DNA of 64,000 nt from CAZPUS01 sp964589825 (lineage in GTDB: Bacteria > Fibrobacterota > Chitinivibrionia > Chitinivibrionales > WJKA01). Shown here in pieces: positions 54,041 through 63,310 of this stretch (its first letter is position 1; each line of letters begins with the position of its first letter). The stretch is from assembly GCA_964589825.1 (NCBI GenBank), contig CAZPUS010000001.1, positions 62,001 to 126,000 on the forward strand. Direction: 5' to 3'. The position numbers were made by a program, and so were the translations under genes. The notes beneath the pieces are model-generated. The model did no database searches and was not told where the DNA came from. It saw nothing but the letters and a program-made list of their open reading frames with translations.

Positions 54041-55573
54041 CTACCTGTTACACTGCAAATGCATTCCCAGCGTTGTCCCTCCCCACACACGATTACCCGT
54101 TGTGACCGATTTTCCCCACGGCTGCGATTCACCTCGCGTGGTTCCATCAAGAATCCACGGGATATGCTGGCGCAGTTGGAATTTGAGCCGTAATCGCTTC
54201 TTACGGTACATGAGCGATAGTTGCGGAGTACACATAACTGCACCAACATCCCAGTATTGCTTCTCTCCCAGACTCTCGTATATGGGAAGGAGGTTGATAA
54301 TCACTTTTTTCTTTTGTAAGTGCGCACCCGCATACGTTTCAAAGTACCGCGCATGCAGCGAAACCTCCATAGAGCAGCCTTGTATATCGATAGTTTTATC
54401 CAGCCGCATACCGATTTCCCGGTACTGCACGCGCGCGTTACTGTATTTATAATCCTGTGGTGCAAATACCGACCATGGTGAAAAACTAGACAACTTATAG
54501 TGCCCGCGTGGGCTCACGGCATTCAGCATTCCCGCCTTCATGTGCCCGTCTATGCCCCCTTTTATCCGCCACTGTGTATACACAACCCCATGACGAACAC
54601 GGAGCGAATCCATCCTGAAATATTCATACCCTCTGAGCGCCGCATCGTAGCCGATACCCCGTCCGCCGGTTATTGACGCGCGCAGTCCCATACGCAGCGT
54701 GTCGCATAAAAAACCGTGCACGGTTACTCCGCCCCCACCCATATATCCGATTACCTCAGCGTGTGACGGCATCGCATTGTCGGGATATATCCATCGGGAC
54801 GTTTTCAGCCGATATGTGGCGGCCCGAAGATCAAAACCAACACCGGTGGTATGCGCACTGCATTGCAGTGCAACTCTTTTACGGTGAAAAGAGAGAGGGA
54901 AGCTGCGGTAATTCCCTGTCGTCCGGTTTATAAGGCGGCCAGCATAAGATACAACAGGTGCGCTGGACACCCGTGCCCTCAGAGTAACCGCACGACACTG
55001 GTATCGCGGCGAAACAGCCGCAAACCACGGCCCGTTCCAAAACCACTCCTGCGGGCGATCCCGCAACCATACATACATGGAATCGTTCATAAATTGCGGG
55101 GATCGCATCCCTCCGGTATGCAGGTAGAAATCAACCGGACCAATTGAGAATTCACTCCCCACAAGAACAATACTCGTTCGTGTACGTGCGGTAACACGGT
55201 AATCTTCCGACCTCCTGCAGTAGGTCCCATTATGACGGGCTACAGAAAAGTACATACCCAGAGACGAGTGTTGCCCCCGCAGCGTTCGCATTCCATGAAT
55301 TCGAACCAGACCCACCCTGGAATAACACGTATCCTTCGGCGAATCACTCCACTCATATAAAAACGGCTGATAGTCCAACGCAACCGAAAACGACTGGGAA
55401 TCGCTGCATATATCGGAAGGAACGCAGAGACCGAAATCACGTGACGTCACCACAGGCAGCAATTCCTGCCCGAAACTATTGATTGCCGCACCAACACCAC
55501 ACAACACCAAAAAACAAAGGCCGAAGAGAAATCTCTCCGGCCCTGGTTTGCTGTAAAACAATTGCCACCTCAT
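54041..55573 (-). CDS. Putative outer-membrane beta-barrel protein, unknown family
   Basis: A 510-residue protein from ATG 55573, which overlaps the upstream stop as ATGA; a start at 55606 lies inside the upstream gene. There is a hydrophobic N-terminal helix (about 18-36, FLFGLCFLVLCGVGAAINSF), likely signal peptide. The rest shows alternating strands with aromatics and glycines (VGLVRIHGMRTLRGQHSSLG, VVYTQWRIKGGIDGHMKAG) and many basic residues, a pattern seen in barrel proteins. No family is recognised. Coupled to the 627-residue lipoprotein gene, with which it probably works. Confidence 0.65.
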   Translation of the reverse strand: MRWQLFYSKPGPERFLFGLCFLVLCGVGAAINSFGQELLPVVTSRDFGLCVPSDICSDSQSFSVALDYQPFLYEWSDSPKDTCYSRVGLVRIHGMRTLRGQHSSLGMYFSVARHNGTYCRRSEDYRVTARTRTSIVLVGSEFSIGPVDFYLHTGGMRSPQFMNDSMYVWLRDRPQEWFWNGPWFAAVSPRYQCRAVTLRARVSSAPVVSYAGRLINRTTGNYRSFPLSFHRKRVALQCSAHTTGVGFDLRAATYRLKTSRWIYPDNAMPSHAEVIGYMGGGGVTVHGFLCDTLRMGLRASITGGRGIGYDAALRGYEYFRMDSLRVRHGVVYTQWRIKGGIDGHMKAGMLNAVSPRGHYKLSSFSPWSVFAPQDYKYSNARVQYREIGMRLDKTIDIQGCSMEVSLHARYFETYAGAHLQKKKVIINLLPIYESLGEKQYWDVGAVMCTPQLSLMYRKKRLRLKFQLRQHIPWILDGTTRGESQPWGKSVTTGNRVWGGTTLGMHLQCNR

Positions 55574-57453
55574 TGCTCGACAAACGGCGTAAAAAAGTCT
55601 ATCCATTCCTGCCGTGTGGTCATGTCAGGGAAAATGCCGCCGAATGTGTAGTCCTTAAAATAGGGAAATGCTTTTTTAAGCATTTCTTCTTCACTCATTT
55701 CCCCGTCTTCCATAAAAAACATCTTGTCATAATCGATCACGTTGTTCTGATCATCGACGTATTTCATAGCCACATAGCTGATAGTCGAATCGTACTCCAC
55801 TTCTGTGGTATACCCCTGGGTAAGGGATATCTGGAATGAATACGAATTCCTTTCGATGGTGTCTATTCTCGAGGCCGGGATATCGACGATCACGGTATCG
55901 TAATCACTTAAATAATGATACAACGTGCTGTCCTCGTACGATAAAGTCCGGGAATAATAACCATCCCTGATACTCTGGAGTCTGTCATCTCCTGAAACGA
56001 GCGTATACCTGGGCCAGCGATCTTTGAGGTCCTTTGCCGGATTAGTGAAGAATTTCGACAGATCGATCTTTATGGTTACATTGATACTGTCAATTGTCTC
56101 ATTAAACTCATAGGGTCCGGCAAGCAATTCCAAAATAAAATCCATCAACGCGCTCGGACTTGCAAAATTGGCCGACAGGTCCGCACTGAAACCTTCCTTG
56201 CGCATATCGCTTTCAAACGACGCCATGTCCGATTCCATATCGATCACATCAGTATTGACGAGAAGATCATCGTTCTGATCGTCGGTTTCATCACGTATCG
56301 CACTAAGGCCGTTCTTTATGCCGGTCGGCACTTTCTTTAAATCCTCGTACGCTACCTCGAAATAGTTGTTTTTCATCTCAAGGAACCCGTCTCGTGTCAG
56401 GTTGTATGCCTGGACCTCAGCCATTTTGCGGCTGATCGCGCCTCCGTCATAAATAGAGGTCTTATACAACGTATCGTTTGACAGGCGATACCTGATACTG
56501 CTTGAATTCTCCATAGTATCCGCGATGTCGATCATGTCGTCGATCCAGCGCATATCCTTTGAGCCATCAGGTGAATGCAAATCATAATCATAGATACAGA
56601 ACATCGCCAGCATCGCTCTGGTGAGACGTACACCGGAAGAAAACAGCATGAGATCACCGCGATCTAACTCTGCAGAATCCCCGTTAAGGGTAACGATCAG
56701 CGACATGTCGTTTTCATTTATCAACCGCTGCGAAGCGGCAAGAACCTGATTGAGTTTTGGGATTACCCCGTGTTTTATTATTCCCTGAATAAACGACACC
56801 GTCAGAAAACGCGGAAAAGCAGGACGTTTTGTCGCCGCGAGCAGCACCTTTGGTGATTCTGCCAGCAATACACGTCCCACACCATTTATCCCGGACCTTG
56901 CATAGGTATTTTTTAATATTCCGGAAGAAAGCGCAGTAGCCGGAGCTGCCGATTTTGCGCTGCGTTTTGCTGCAGCGGGCATACGTGTCTCCGAGGCAGA
57001 TGTATCGGAATAATACTCATCGATCTCGTTGATATATGCCTCGATAGAATCGATAAGCATCTGTATGGAATCATTACTGTTAAGAGACAACAAACTTGCA
57101 ACGATCAATCCGAAATTCGCCTTTACATGCGATGTGTCCTGTGCAACCGCCGCGCCGAATCCCCGACGCAGCCCGTCAAAATCGATTGCATACATATCCT
57201 TTTGATCTTCACAGCTATCCATTTTTTCTACCCGGCTCATTAAGAGGGTATACATCGAATCGATCCCTGCATCAGAGGTATTTGCATCCGGATCGATATC
57301 GGTCGGAATATCGCCCGGACTGTCATCGTTCACGATATCATCGGATGGTGCGAGTACATTGTCGTCACCCTCGCCGTCAGGAAAACATGATACCAGCAAC
57401 AACGAAACAACCACCACTACCAAACCGCTACCCCATAGGTATGTGTACTTCAT
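55570..57453 (-). CDS. Lipoprotein of unknown function, acidic N-terminus
   Basis: A 627-residue lipoprotein: N-terminal signal with LLLVSCFPDGEGDD, the lipobox cysteine at residue 23. An Asp-rich linker follows (about 24-60, DDSPGDIPTDIDPD), then a mainly helical body with segments such as LVVASLLSLNSNDS-type repeats and a beta-rich C-terminal third. No family is recognised. SD AAGGAGG is a strong match 5 bases before the ATG. First gene of a two-gene unit with the 54041-55573 protein. Confidence 0.75.
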   Translation of the reverse strand: MKYTYLWGSGLVVVVVSLLLVSCFPDGEGDDNVLAPSDDIVNDDSPGDIPTDIDPDANTSDAGIDSMYTLLMSRVEKMDSCEDQKDMYAIDFDGLRRGFGAAVAQDTSHVKANFGLIVASLLSLNSNDSIQMLIDSIEAYINEIDEYYSDTSASETRMPAAAKRSAKSAAPATALSSGILKNTYARSGINGVGRVLLAESPKVLLAATKRPAFPRFLTVSFIQGIIKHGVIPKLNQVLAASQRLINENDMSLIVTLNGDSAELDRGDLMLFSSGVRLTRAMLAMFCIYDYDLHSPDGSKDMRWIDDMIDIADTMENSSSIRYRLSNDTLYKTSIYDGGAISRKMAEVQAYNLTRDGFLEMKNNYFEVAYEDLKKVPTGIKNGLSAIRDETDDQNDDLLVNTDVIDMESDMASFESDMRKEGFSADLSANFASPSALMDFILELLAGPYEFNETIDSINVTIKIDLSKFFTNPAKDLKDRWPRYTLVSGDDRLQSIRDGYYSRTLSYEDSTLYHYLSDYDTVIVDIPASRIDTIERNSYSFQISLTQGYTTEVEYDSTISYVAMKYVDDQNNVIDYDKMFFMEDGEMSEEEMLKKAFPYFKDYTFGGIFPDMTTRQEWIDFFTPFVEQ

Positions 57454-57491
57454 ATACCCTCCTTAATGGAAAATTAAAAAATGGATTGTAT

Positions 57492-57622
57492 CCTATACTG
57501 TAAATAAAATAGTACATTCTGCCGGCTGCATCCGGTGAAAGTAAACGTTGCCCCGTAATTTTCGAGAACACAATAGCGGCAGGACTCACCGCAGCGTTCA
57601 TCAAAACAACCGCTCAATTAAA
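57492..57622 (-). repeat. Partial copy C of the intergenic repeat
   Basis: On the minus strand the left arm TTTAATTGAGCGGTTGTTTT and GATGAACGCTGCGGTGAG, then GCTATTGTGTTCTCG, are well conserved (57549-57622). The part past the centre is diverged, with only short matches (GGATGCAGC, CTATAGG), so the far boundary near 57492 is uncertain. Confidence 0.65.
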
Positions 57623-57796
57623 GTAGTTTACAATCCGCTAATGTATTTCTCTATAAAAAATACTCGTTTTACCGGGCGGAATAATGTCGCACTGTCTTTT
57701 GGTGTATCGATAACAATTAATCCATTATTTTGTACCCGAACCGAACCTGCTCGGTTAAGGTTCTGAGTACTCACTCGTAACACCGGGGAGGAACCA

Positions 57797-58108
57797 ATGC
57801 CCTATTGCTGTGTAATGACCACATGCGGATCAAAGGAGGAAGCACAGCGTATTGCCGCACAAATAGTGCACAAAAAAGCCGGTGCGTGCGTGCAATTGCG
57901 CGAGGTTACCAGTGTATATACATGGCAGGGAGAAGTACATTACGATCCCGAGCACCTTCTTTACATCAAAACAACACAAAAAGCCTACCCGCAGCTTGAA
58001 AAACTTATCCGCGACACACACAGTTACGATGTACCCGAAATCGTCTCGCTTCCCATACAGAACGGGTTGAAAGAATACCTCGACTGGATTGATGAGGTAA
58101 CAGAATAG
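57797..58108 (+). CDS. cutA: Divalent-cation tolerance protein CutA
   Basis: A 103-residue trimeric alpha/beta protein of the CutA1 family. Conserved pattern: VMTTCGSKEEAQRIAAQIV, KAGACVQL, VTSVYTWQGEV, and YDVPEIVSLPIQNGLKEYLDWI. CutA is linked to copper and other metal tolerance, but the molecular role is unsettled. SD GGGAGGAACC precedes the ATG. It is alone and convergent with thiC. Confidence 0.95.
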   Translation: MPYCCVMTTCGSKEEAQRIAAQIVHKKAGACVQLREVTSVYTWQGEVHYDPEHLLYIKTTQKAYPQLEKLIRDTHSYDVPEIVSLPIQNGLKEYLDWIDEVTE

Positions 58109-58135
58109 ACGACTGCGACAATTGGCAACGCCATC

Positions 58136-59446
58136 TTATTCCCGGTGCTGTACGTTTCTGCTGCGCCGTACCGCACAATACTCACCGCACATGCTGCAAA
58201 GCTTTTCATTATTGACCGGCATCGAGTTTCGATACTGAAGCGCCTTTTTCGGATCGACACACAATGACAGGACCTTCTCCCAGTCGAGATCGAATTTTGC
58301 CTGAGAAATTCTGTTATCCCATTCTATCGCCTCTTTTCTCCCGCGGGTGATATCCGCCGCATGTGCCGCGATGCGGGACGCAATGACGCCCTCTTTGACA
58401 TCGCCGACATCAGGGAGCCTGAGATGTTCAGCCGGCGTCACATAGCACAAAAAGTCCGCACCGTTCATTGCCGCAACCGCACCTCCTATAGCCCCGGCAA
58501 TATGATCGTAGCCCGGGCTCACATCGGTAACCAGGGGGCCGAGCACATAAAACGGCGCATCGTCACATAACCGCTTCTGCAGCTGCATATTGGCGGCGAC
58601 CTGATCGAGCGGAACATGCCCGGGACCTTCGACAAATGCTCCCACACCACGCTGACGTGCCCGTTTTACGAGTTCACCAAGTACGATAAGCTCATCGACC
58701 TGTACACGATCGGTCGCATCTTTAATCGCACCGGGTCTGAAGCCGTCTCCGAGGCTGACCGCCACGTCGTACTTTTCACATAAATCAAGCACACGGTCAT
58801 AATCCGCATACAGCGGATTTTCCTTCTCATTTCTGGTAATCCATTCCATAAGCATGGTTCCCCCGCGGCTTACCGCGCCACCCAGCCGGCCGCATTCATG
58901 AAACCGTTCAACCGTATGCCGGTTAACCCCGCAGTGAAGCGTCAGAAAATCGACGCCCTGCGCACAGTGGTTTTCGATAACCGAAAACATCTCTTGCGGT
59001 GTCAACTGCCACATCTCCTTGCCCTGCTGCTGGGCGACACGACCCATATCGTACAGTGGCACGGTTCCCACCGGTATGTTACTCTTTTCGATGATCAGCT
59101 TCCGAAGCTTGTCGGTGTCCCCGCCTGTAGACAAATCCATTACCGCATCCGCACCGCTCTCCTGTGCCATCTGCAGCTTGTCAAGCTCCTGTTGCTGCAC
59201 ACTGCTCTCTGTCGACGACCCGATATTGGCATTCACCTTTATGCGCGTGCCTCGTCCCAGTGCCATCGGAGCGATATTTCGTTGCGTGTTTCGTACAATG
59301 ACAACCTTGCCGCTGGCGACTTCCCGGCGAAGCAATTCTTCATCCATATGTTCCTGCCGGGCGGTCTGTCGCAGTTCTTCGGTTATCTCGTTCGCCCTGG
59401 CGCGCTGGATTCTTGTATGTCTCACTATTGCATGCTCCCTTTTCAT
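58136..59446 (-). CDS. thiC: Phosphomethylpyrimidine synthase ThiC
   Basis: ThiC is a radical-SAM enzyme that turns aminoimidazole ribotide into HMP-P for thiamine. The 436-residue product has the core motifs GVDFLTLHCGVN, RGGTMLMEWI, SLGDGFRPGAI, and EGPGHVPLDQV, and the C-terminal cluster motif CSMCGEYC. Here the last two Cys are three residues apart (CX2CX3C), while the form I know best is CX2CX4C. No TPP riboswitch could be found in the leader (59447-59570), so regulation is not apparent. No other thi genes lie nearby. Confidence 0.95.
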   Translation of the reverse strand: MKREHAIVRHTRIQRARANEITEELRQTARQEHMDEELLRREVASGKVVIVRNTQRNIAPMALGRGTRIKVNANIGSSTESSVQQQELDKLQMAQESGADAVMDLSTGGDTDKLRKLIIEKSNIPVGTVPLYDMGRVAQQQGKEMWQLTPQEMFSVIENHCAQGVDFLTLHCGVNRHTVERFHECGRLGGAVSRGGTMLMEWITRNEKENPLYADYDRVLDLCEKYDVAVSLGDGFRPGAIKDATDRVQVDELIVLGELVKRARQRGVGAFVEGPGHVPLDQVAANMQLQKRLCDDAPFYVLGPLVTDVSPGYDHIAGAIGGAVAAMNGADFLCYVTPAEHLRLPDVGDVKEGVIASRIAAHAADITRGRKEAIEWDNRISQAKFDLDWEKVLSLCVDPKKALQYRNSMPVNNEKLCSMCGEYCAVRRSRNVQHRE

Positions 59447-59570
59447 ACATTAAATTCTATAACCTCAATTAATTATACGAGCATATTTCGTGTGCTCACC
59501 CTCGCTATACGTTCTGGTGATGCCCTTACTACTCAGGAAAGATAAAAATACAAAATTCCAGCAGCCGGAT

Positions 59571-60638
59571 TCACTCCGGAGAGCCTCCCAGTTGACCACA
59601 GGCCCCTGCGATATCCCTGCCTCTGCTTTTTCGCACCGTCACCATAACCCCTCTGTGATGAAGCCTATCCGCAAAATCTTCCACCACCGGTGCATTTGTA
59701 TGTCCGAGTGCACCGGATGTATGAGGGTTCATCGCAATACAGTTCACCTTTGCCGGATGGCCCTTCAGCAGTTGAGCCAAAGCTTTCGCATCATCATCCG
59801 AGTTATTGAATCCCTCCACTACAGTATATTCACACGTGACGGTGGTTTCGGTCTGCCGGGCATATTCCCACGCGGCTTCAAGCACCTGCGCAATGGAATA
59901 TGTGTCGGTTAACGGCATAATCTCTCTTCTTTTCTCATTTGTCGGCGCATTAAGTGATATGGCGAGGTTAATATCGGGCTCATACTGCAAAAATCGTCGT
60001 ATGCCGGGAACGAGCCCTGCGGTGGAGAGTGTAATACGTCGTCCGGATATATTGAACCCTTCCGGATGACGGATTACGGAAAGTGCTCCCCTGAACGCAT
60101 CCATATTCGCGAGCGCCTCTCCCATACCCATAAATACGATATTCGTTATCTTTTTATCATCGTGTTGTTGCAGATACGCATTGATACCGGTGAGCTGACC
60201 GAGTATCTCCGATTGTGTAAGATTTCGAATCAGACCCATGCGTCCGGTTTCACAGAAAACACACCCCATTGCGCAGCCAAGCTGGCTCGAGATGCATGCG
60301 CTGCGACGCTTGCCGTCATAGAGCAGTACGCTTTCTACGATACCTGCTCCGTCAGGCAATGAAAACCCGAATTTAACCGCATCATTGTGGCATGAATGCA
60401 ATGTGCGGACAACCGGGAGAGCCTCTACACAGTACTGCTGCGCAAAAAGTGCCTTGCTCTTTTTGGATACGTTCGTCATTTCATCAAATGAGCCGACCCC
60501 CTTCTGATACAACCATTTAAAAAACTGGGTCGCTCTGAATCGCGGCTCCCCCATATCTAGGCATTCCTGCTGAAGTGCCTCGAACGTAAGATCCTGCAAC
60601 GGCTGTCGCTGCTTATGAACAGGCTTCACCTCGCTCAT
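59571..60638 (-). CDS. rlmN: 23S rRNA/tRNA adenine-C2 methyltransferase RlmN
   Basis: RlmN methylates C2 of A2503 in 23S rRNA and A37 in tRNAs. The 355-residue product has the radical-SAM motif GCAMGCVFCETG (CX3CX2C), the GMGEALANMD motif, LSTAGLVPGIRR, and the family segments FRATQFFKWLYQKGV and VVEGFNNSDDDA near the C-terminus. The second catalytic Cys lies in the GDIAGACGQL region. ATG 60638 is used, 8 bases after the upstream stop; earlier starts overlap the CgeB-like gene. Confidence 0.95.
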   Translation of the reverse strand: MSEVKPVHKQRQPLQDLTFEALQQECLDMGEPRFRATQFFKWLYQKGVGSFDEMTNVSKKSKALFAQQYCVEALPVVRTLHSCHNDAVKFGFSLPDGAGIVESVLLYDGKRRSACISSQLGCAMGCVFCETGRMGLIRNLTQSEILGQLTGINAYLQQHDDKKITNIVFMGMGEALANMDAFRGALSVIRHPEGFNISGRRITLSTAGLVPGIRRFLQYEPDINLAISLNAPTNEKRREIMPLTDTYSIAQVLEAAWEYARQTETTVTCEYTVVEGFNNSDDDAKALAQLLKGHPAKVNCIAMNPHTSGALGHTNAPVVEDFADRLHHRGVMVTVRKSRGRDIAGACGQLGGSPE

Positions 60639-60646
60639 ACTGCGGC

Positions 60647-61810
60647 TTATATCCCCCATGTGTGTTTGCATACATCCATCATCCGTGAAATACGCACATC
60701 GTAGGTATGATTTTGTCTCACTTTTTCCACTCCGTTTTGCGCAATTCGCTCTCGTTCCTGATCATGTGTACGATAGTAGTCACAATAGTCAATACACTGC
60801 TGCGGTGTGTCGAATTCGACAATTTCCCGGTTCGGCCCCTGGGTAATGAAAAATTTATGATTGAGTGCCCGTCGTTCGGTAAGAATAAAGGCCGCGCTGG
60901 CCTTGCAATCGAATATCCTCTGTGTAAAGGAGGTAATTATCTGTATACGGTTTATATTAACATTCACCCTGCTGCTGCGATAGTAGCTGCAGAGGTTTGT
61001 ATAATAACATGCATCGGTGGATACCCGGGACGCATCGATAAAACGCTGCCAGTAAATATCCCCGAAACACATAAAGGACGATCCGAATCGTTGTGCCAGT
61101 GTTTTTATTACATCACGACGGTAAAAATAGCCAATAAGCCACTCTACCACAAACATGAATTTTTCAGGATCTGTTTGTAAATGCGGTCGCCATACCGACT
61201 CGTTGCGCAAAAGCAATTCTCGAATATCGGTGCGCGGATTTTCCCGATAACATGCATGCAGCTCGTTTATCAGCTCCCGATGTATGGAAAGCTCTTTTTC
61301 CATCTCCCCGGTGATAAGCGTATCGATAAATTCCAGACTCGAATTCCCTACAAAGGCGATATCTCTGCGGTAGTCGACATTTTCGCTGGTATTGAAATAC
61401 TGAGGATCTGTTGCCAGGGGAAGGAAATATGCCTGAAAACCCATTTGTTTCATTCGCGGCACGAACGTTTCCTCTGTGACAAAATCGATACGTTTTTTGC
61501 ATGACGGAAATGTCCGGGCGCCGTATATATACTCGTAAAACGGGTTGTCATGATACCAGTTGACCTGATAGACACCCGCCGTATCGAGCAATTTGTTCAG
61601 TTGTCCGTATTTGTCATACCCTGCATCGTTAAGCGATACCACCATGGCCGCATCATCGCGACGTACGCATTCAAAAATTTCCCCGACCGTTTTTTCGTCT
61701 GAATGTACCGGTACTTTCAGAACGGAAAGGTTGACCCCGGGTGCCCGTGCTAATGCCGCTTCGACCTCTCTGGCGAGAAAGGTGTGGGATTTGAAAAAAA
61801 TGACATTCAC
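60647..61810 (-). CDS. CgeB-like glycosyltransferase family protein
   Basis: A 387-residue cytoplasmic protein. It has the order of the CgeB/DUF3880-type glycosyltransferase-like family: N-terminal DDAAMVVSLNDAGYDKYGQL, then YQVNWYHDNPFYEYIYGART, VTEETFVPRMKQMGF with LPLATDPQYF, DIAFVGNSS and, in the C-terminal half, NVNINRIQIITSFTQRIFDC with KASAAFILTE and a closing THDQERERIAQNGVEKVRQN. The family transfers sugars, but the substrate is not identified. The start is GTG at 61808-61810. It follows tRNA-Leu by 28 bases. Confidence 0.82.
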   Translation of the reverse strand: MNVIFFKSHTFLAREVEAALARAPGVNLSVLKVPVHSDEKTVGEIFECVRRDDAAMVVSLNDAGYDKYGQLNKLLDTAGVYQVNWYHDNPFYEYIYGARTFPSCKKRIDFVTEETFVPRMKQMGFQAYFLPLATDPQYFNTSENVDYRRDIAFVGNSSLEFIDTLITGEMEKELSIHRELINELHACYRENPRTDIRELLLRNESVWRPHLQTDPEKFMFVVEWLIGYFYRRDVIKTLAQRFGSSFMCFGDIYWQRFIDASRVSTDACYYTNLCSYYRSSRVNVNINRIQIITSFTQRIFDCKASAAFILTERRALNHKFFITQGPNREIVEFDTPQQCIDYCDYYRTHDQERERIAQNGVEKVRQNHTYDVRISRMMDVCKHTWGI

Positions 61811-61838
61811 GATCTGCTCTGGATTGCCGAGGGAAAAA

Positions 61839-61923
61839 TGCGGTTGGCCGGACTCGAACCGGCACGGAGGAGCACTCCACTACCCCCTCAAAGTAGCGCG
61901 TCTACCTATTCCGCCACAACCGC
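61839..61923 (-). tRNA. tRNA-Leu (anticodon GAG)
   Basis: An 85-base gene on the minus strand. Acceptor stem GCGGTTG/CAACCGC with discriminator A; D arm GGCGGAATAGGTAGACGC; anticodon stem CTACT/GGTAG with loop TTGAGGG, so anticodon GAG (reads CUC/CUU); a long variable arm (class II); T arm GCCGG-TTCGAGT-CCGGC. CCA is not encoded. TTTTTCCC follows. The gene sits between secG and the CgeB-like gene. Confidence 0.95.
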
Positions 61924-61975
61924 ATAATATTAAACATTATTTACTGCCCGGCAGCATCCCGGAAACGAGGATTCA

Positions 61976-62455
61976 TTACCGGCCGGTAGTATTCTCACCT
62001 GACTGAGATGCATCATTACCCGGTGGTAATTGCTGCGAGGTTCCCTGCTGCTGCATCGGTATTTGTGCGCCCCCCTGTCCCGGCACAGTCTGAGGCTGTC
62101 CACTCTGCTGACCGGACGGTGCCTGAGGCATCTGTCCGTTCTCAAGGATCGATGCCGGTGCGTACTCCTCTTTCTGCTCGGCCCGCTGCTTGAGCATCGA
62201 TTCGGACTGTCTTCCTGTTTTGGAAAGAAAAAGAGAAAGCACTACACACAATGCCATATAGGAAATTGCAAAAATCACCGTTCCCCGGGAAAGGATGTTT
62301 GCCGACTCACGGGTACCGAGTACAGAATTCGCATTCGACAAACCGCCGCCGAATGCGCCCGATATTCCGCCTCCTTTATCCGACTGTAATAATACAAGAA
62401 GACACAATACTACACTTACGATAAGCAGCAATACTACACCAATTCCAAAAAGCAT
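61976..62455 (-). CDS. secG: Protein translocase subunit SecG
   Basis: A 159-residue inner-membrane protein with two membrane helices (about 2-22 and 60-80), separated by the family motif LLQSDKGGGISGAFGGG. SecG assists the SecYEG channel. The tail (residues 85-159) is unusually long, rich in Q, P and G (SGQQSGQPQTVPGQGG), and probably disordered. It lies 17 bases after tpiA, and tRNA-Leu follows. Confidence 0.93.
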   Translation of the reverse strand: MLFGIGVVLLLIVSVVLCLLVLLQSDKGGGISGAFGGGLSNANSVLGTRESANILSRGTVIFAISYMALCVVLSLFLSKTGRQSESMLKQRAEQKEEYAPASILENGQMPQAPSGQQSGQPQTVPGQGGAQIPMQQQGTSQQLPPGNDASQSGENTTGR

Positions 62456-62472
62456 CTCTATTTACCTCTCTG

Positions 62473-63225
62473 TCAGGACATCACTATTTCAGAAAACGCA
62501 TCAGCCTTGAGTGCTGCGCCCCCGATCAGTCCGCCATCGATATCGCTCTGTGAAAAGAGCTCGGCGGCATTATTGGGTTTTACGCTGCCTCCATACTGTA
62601 TACGAATTCCCTGCGCGATTTCTTCACCATACATCTCGGAGATTCGCGCACGAATAATTCCATGCATTTCGTTCGCCTGTTGCGGCGTCGCAGTTTCTCC
62701 GGTGCCAATGGCCCAGACCGGTTCGTAGGCAATGGTACATGCATCCATGTGCGATGCATCGATACCGGCGAAGGCGCCTTTTATCTGGGTGGTAACCACA
62801 CTGTCCGCAATATTCTGATTACGCTCCTGCAGTGTTTCTCCTACACACACAATCGGCTTGAGACCTTCACCGAGTGCGGCATTGAGCTTTTTATTCACTG
62901 TTTCGTCGGTTTCACCAAAATACTGGCGCTGCTCCGAGTGGCCAATGATAACATACGTTGCACCGATCGCTTTCAGCATGGATGCGCTGATTTTGCCGGT
63001 AAACGCACCTTTGGACTCCCAATGAAGATCCTGTCCACCGAGTGCGATAGAAGAGCCTTTGATCACATCGTGCACCGGTACGCAGTTGACATACGGCGGA
63101 CAGACGGCAATATCGACATCGGTTTTATCACCGATTTTTTCAATGAGCTCATTTGCCAGCGCCACCGCCTCATCACGCGTAGTGTTCATTTTCCAGTTAC
63201 CTGCAACGAATTTTTTTCGAGCCAT
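62473..63225 (-). CDS. tpiA: Triosephosphate isomerase
   Basis: TpiA converts dihydroxyacetone phosphate and glyceraldehyde 3-phosphate. The 250-residue TIM barrel has the N-terminal AGNWKMN (Asn, Lys), IIGHSEQRQYF (catalytic His), AYEPVWAIGTG (catalytic Glu), and the loop GGSVKPNNAAEL and DGGLIGGAALKA for phosphate. It follows pgk by 85 bases and secG follows, the usual pgk-tpiA-secG order. Confidence 0.97.
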   Translation of the reverse strand: MARKKFVAGNWKMNTTRDEAVALANELIEKIGDKTDVDIAVCPPYVNCVPVHDVIKGSSIALGGQDLHWESKGAFTGKISASMLKAIGATYVIIGHSEQRQYFGETDETVNKKLNAALGEGLKPIVCVGETLQERNQNIADSVVTTQIKGAFAGIDASHMDACTIAYEPVWAIGTGETATPQQANEMHGIIRARISEMYGEEIAQGIRIQYGGSVKPNNAAELFSQSDIDGGLIGGAALKADAFSEIVMS

Positions 63226-63310
63226 TTATCCGGTTCCTCTCAATTTCTGTTTCATGTACTCACAATATATTTGACATAAAATAATAAATACCGACACCTG
63301 CTTTGCATAT

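Noticed and set aside
59447..59570. Possible TPP riboswitch upstream of thiC
   Set aside because: The conserved CTGAGA and ACCTGATCTGG segments are not present on the minus strand.
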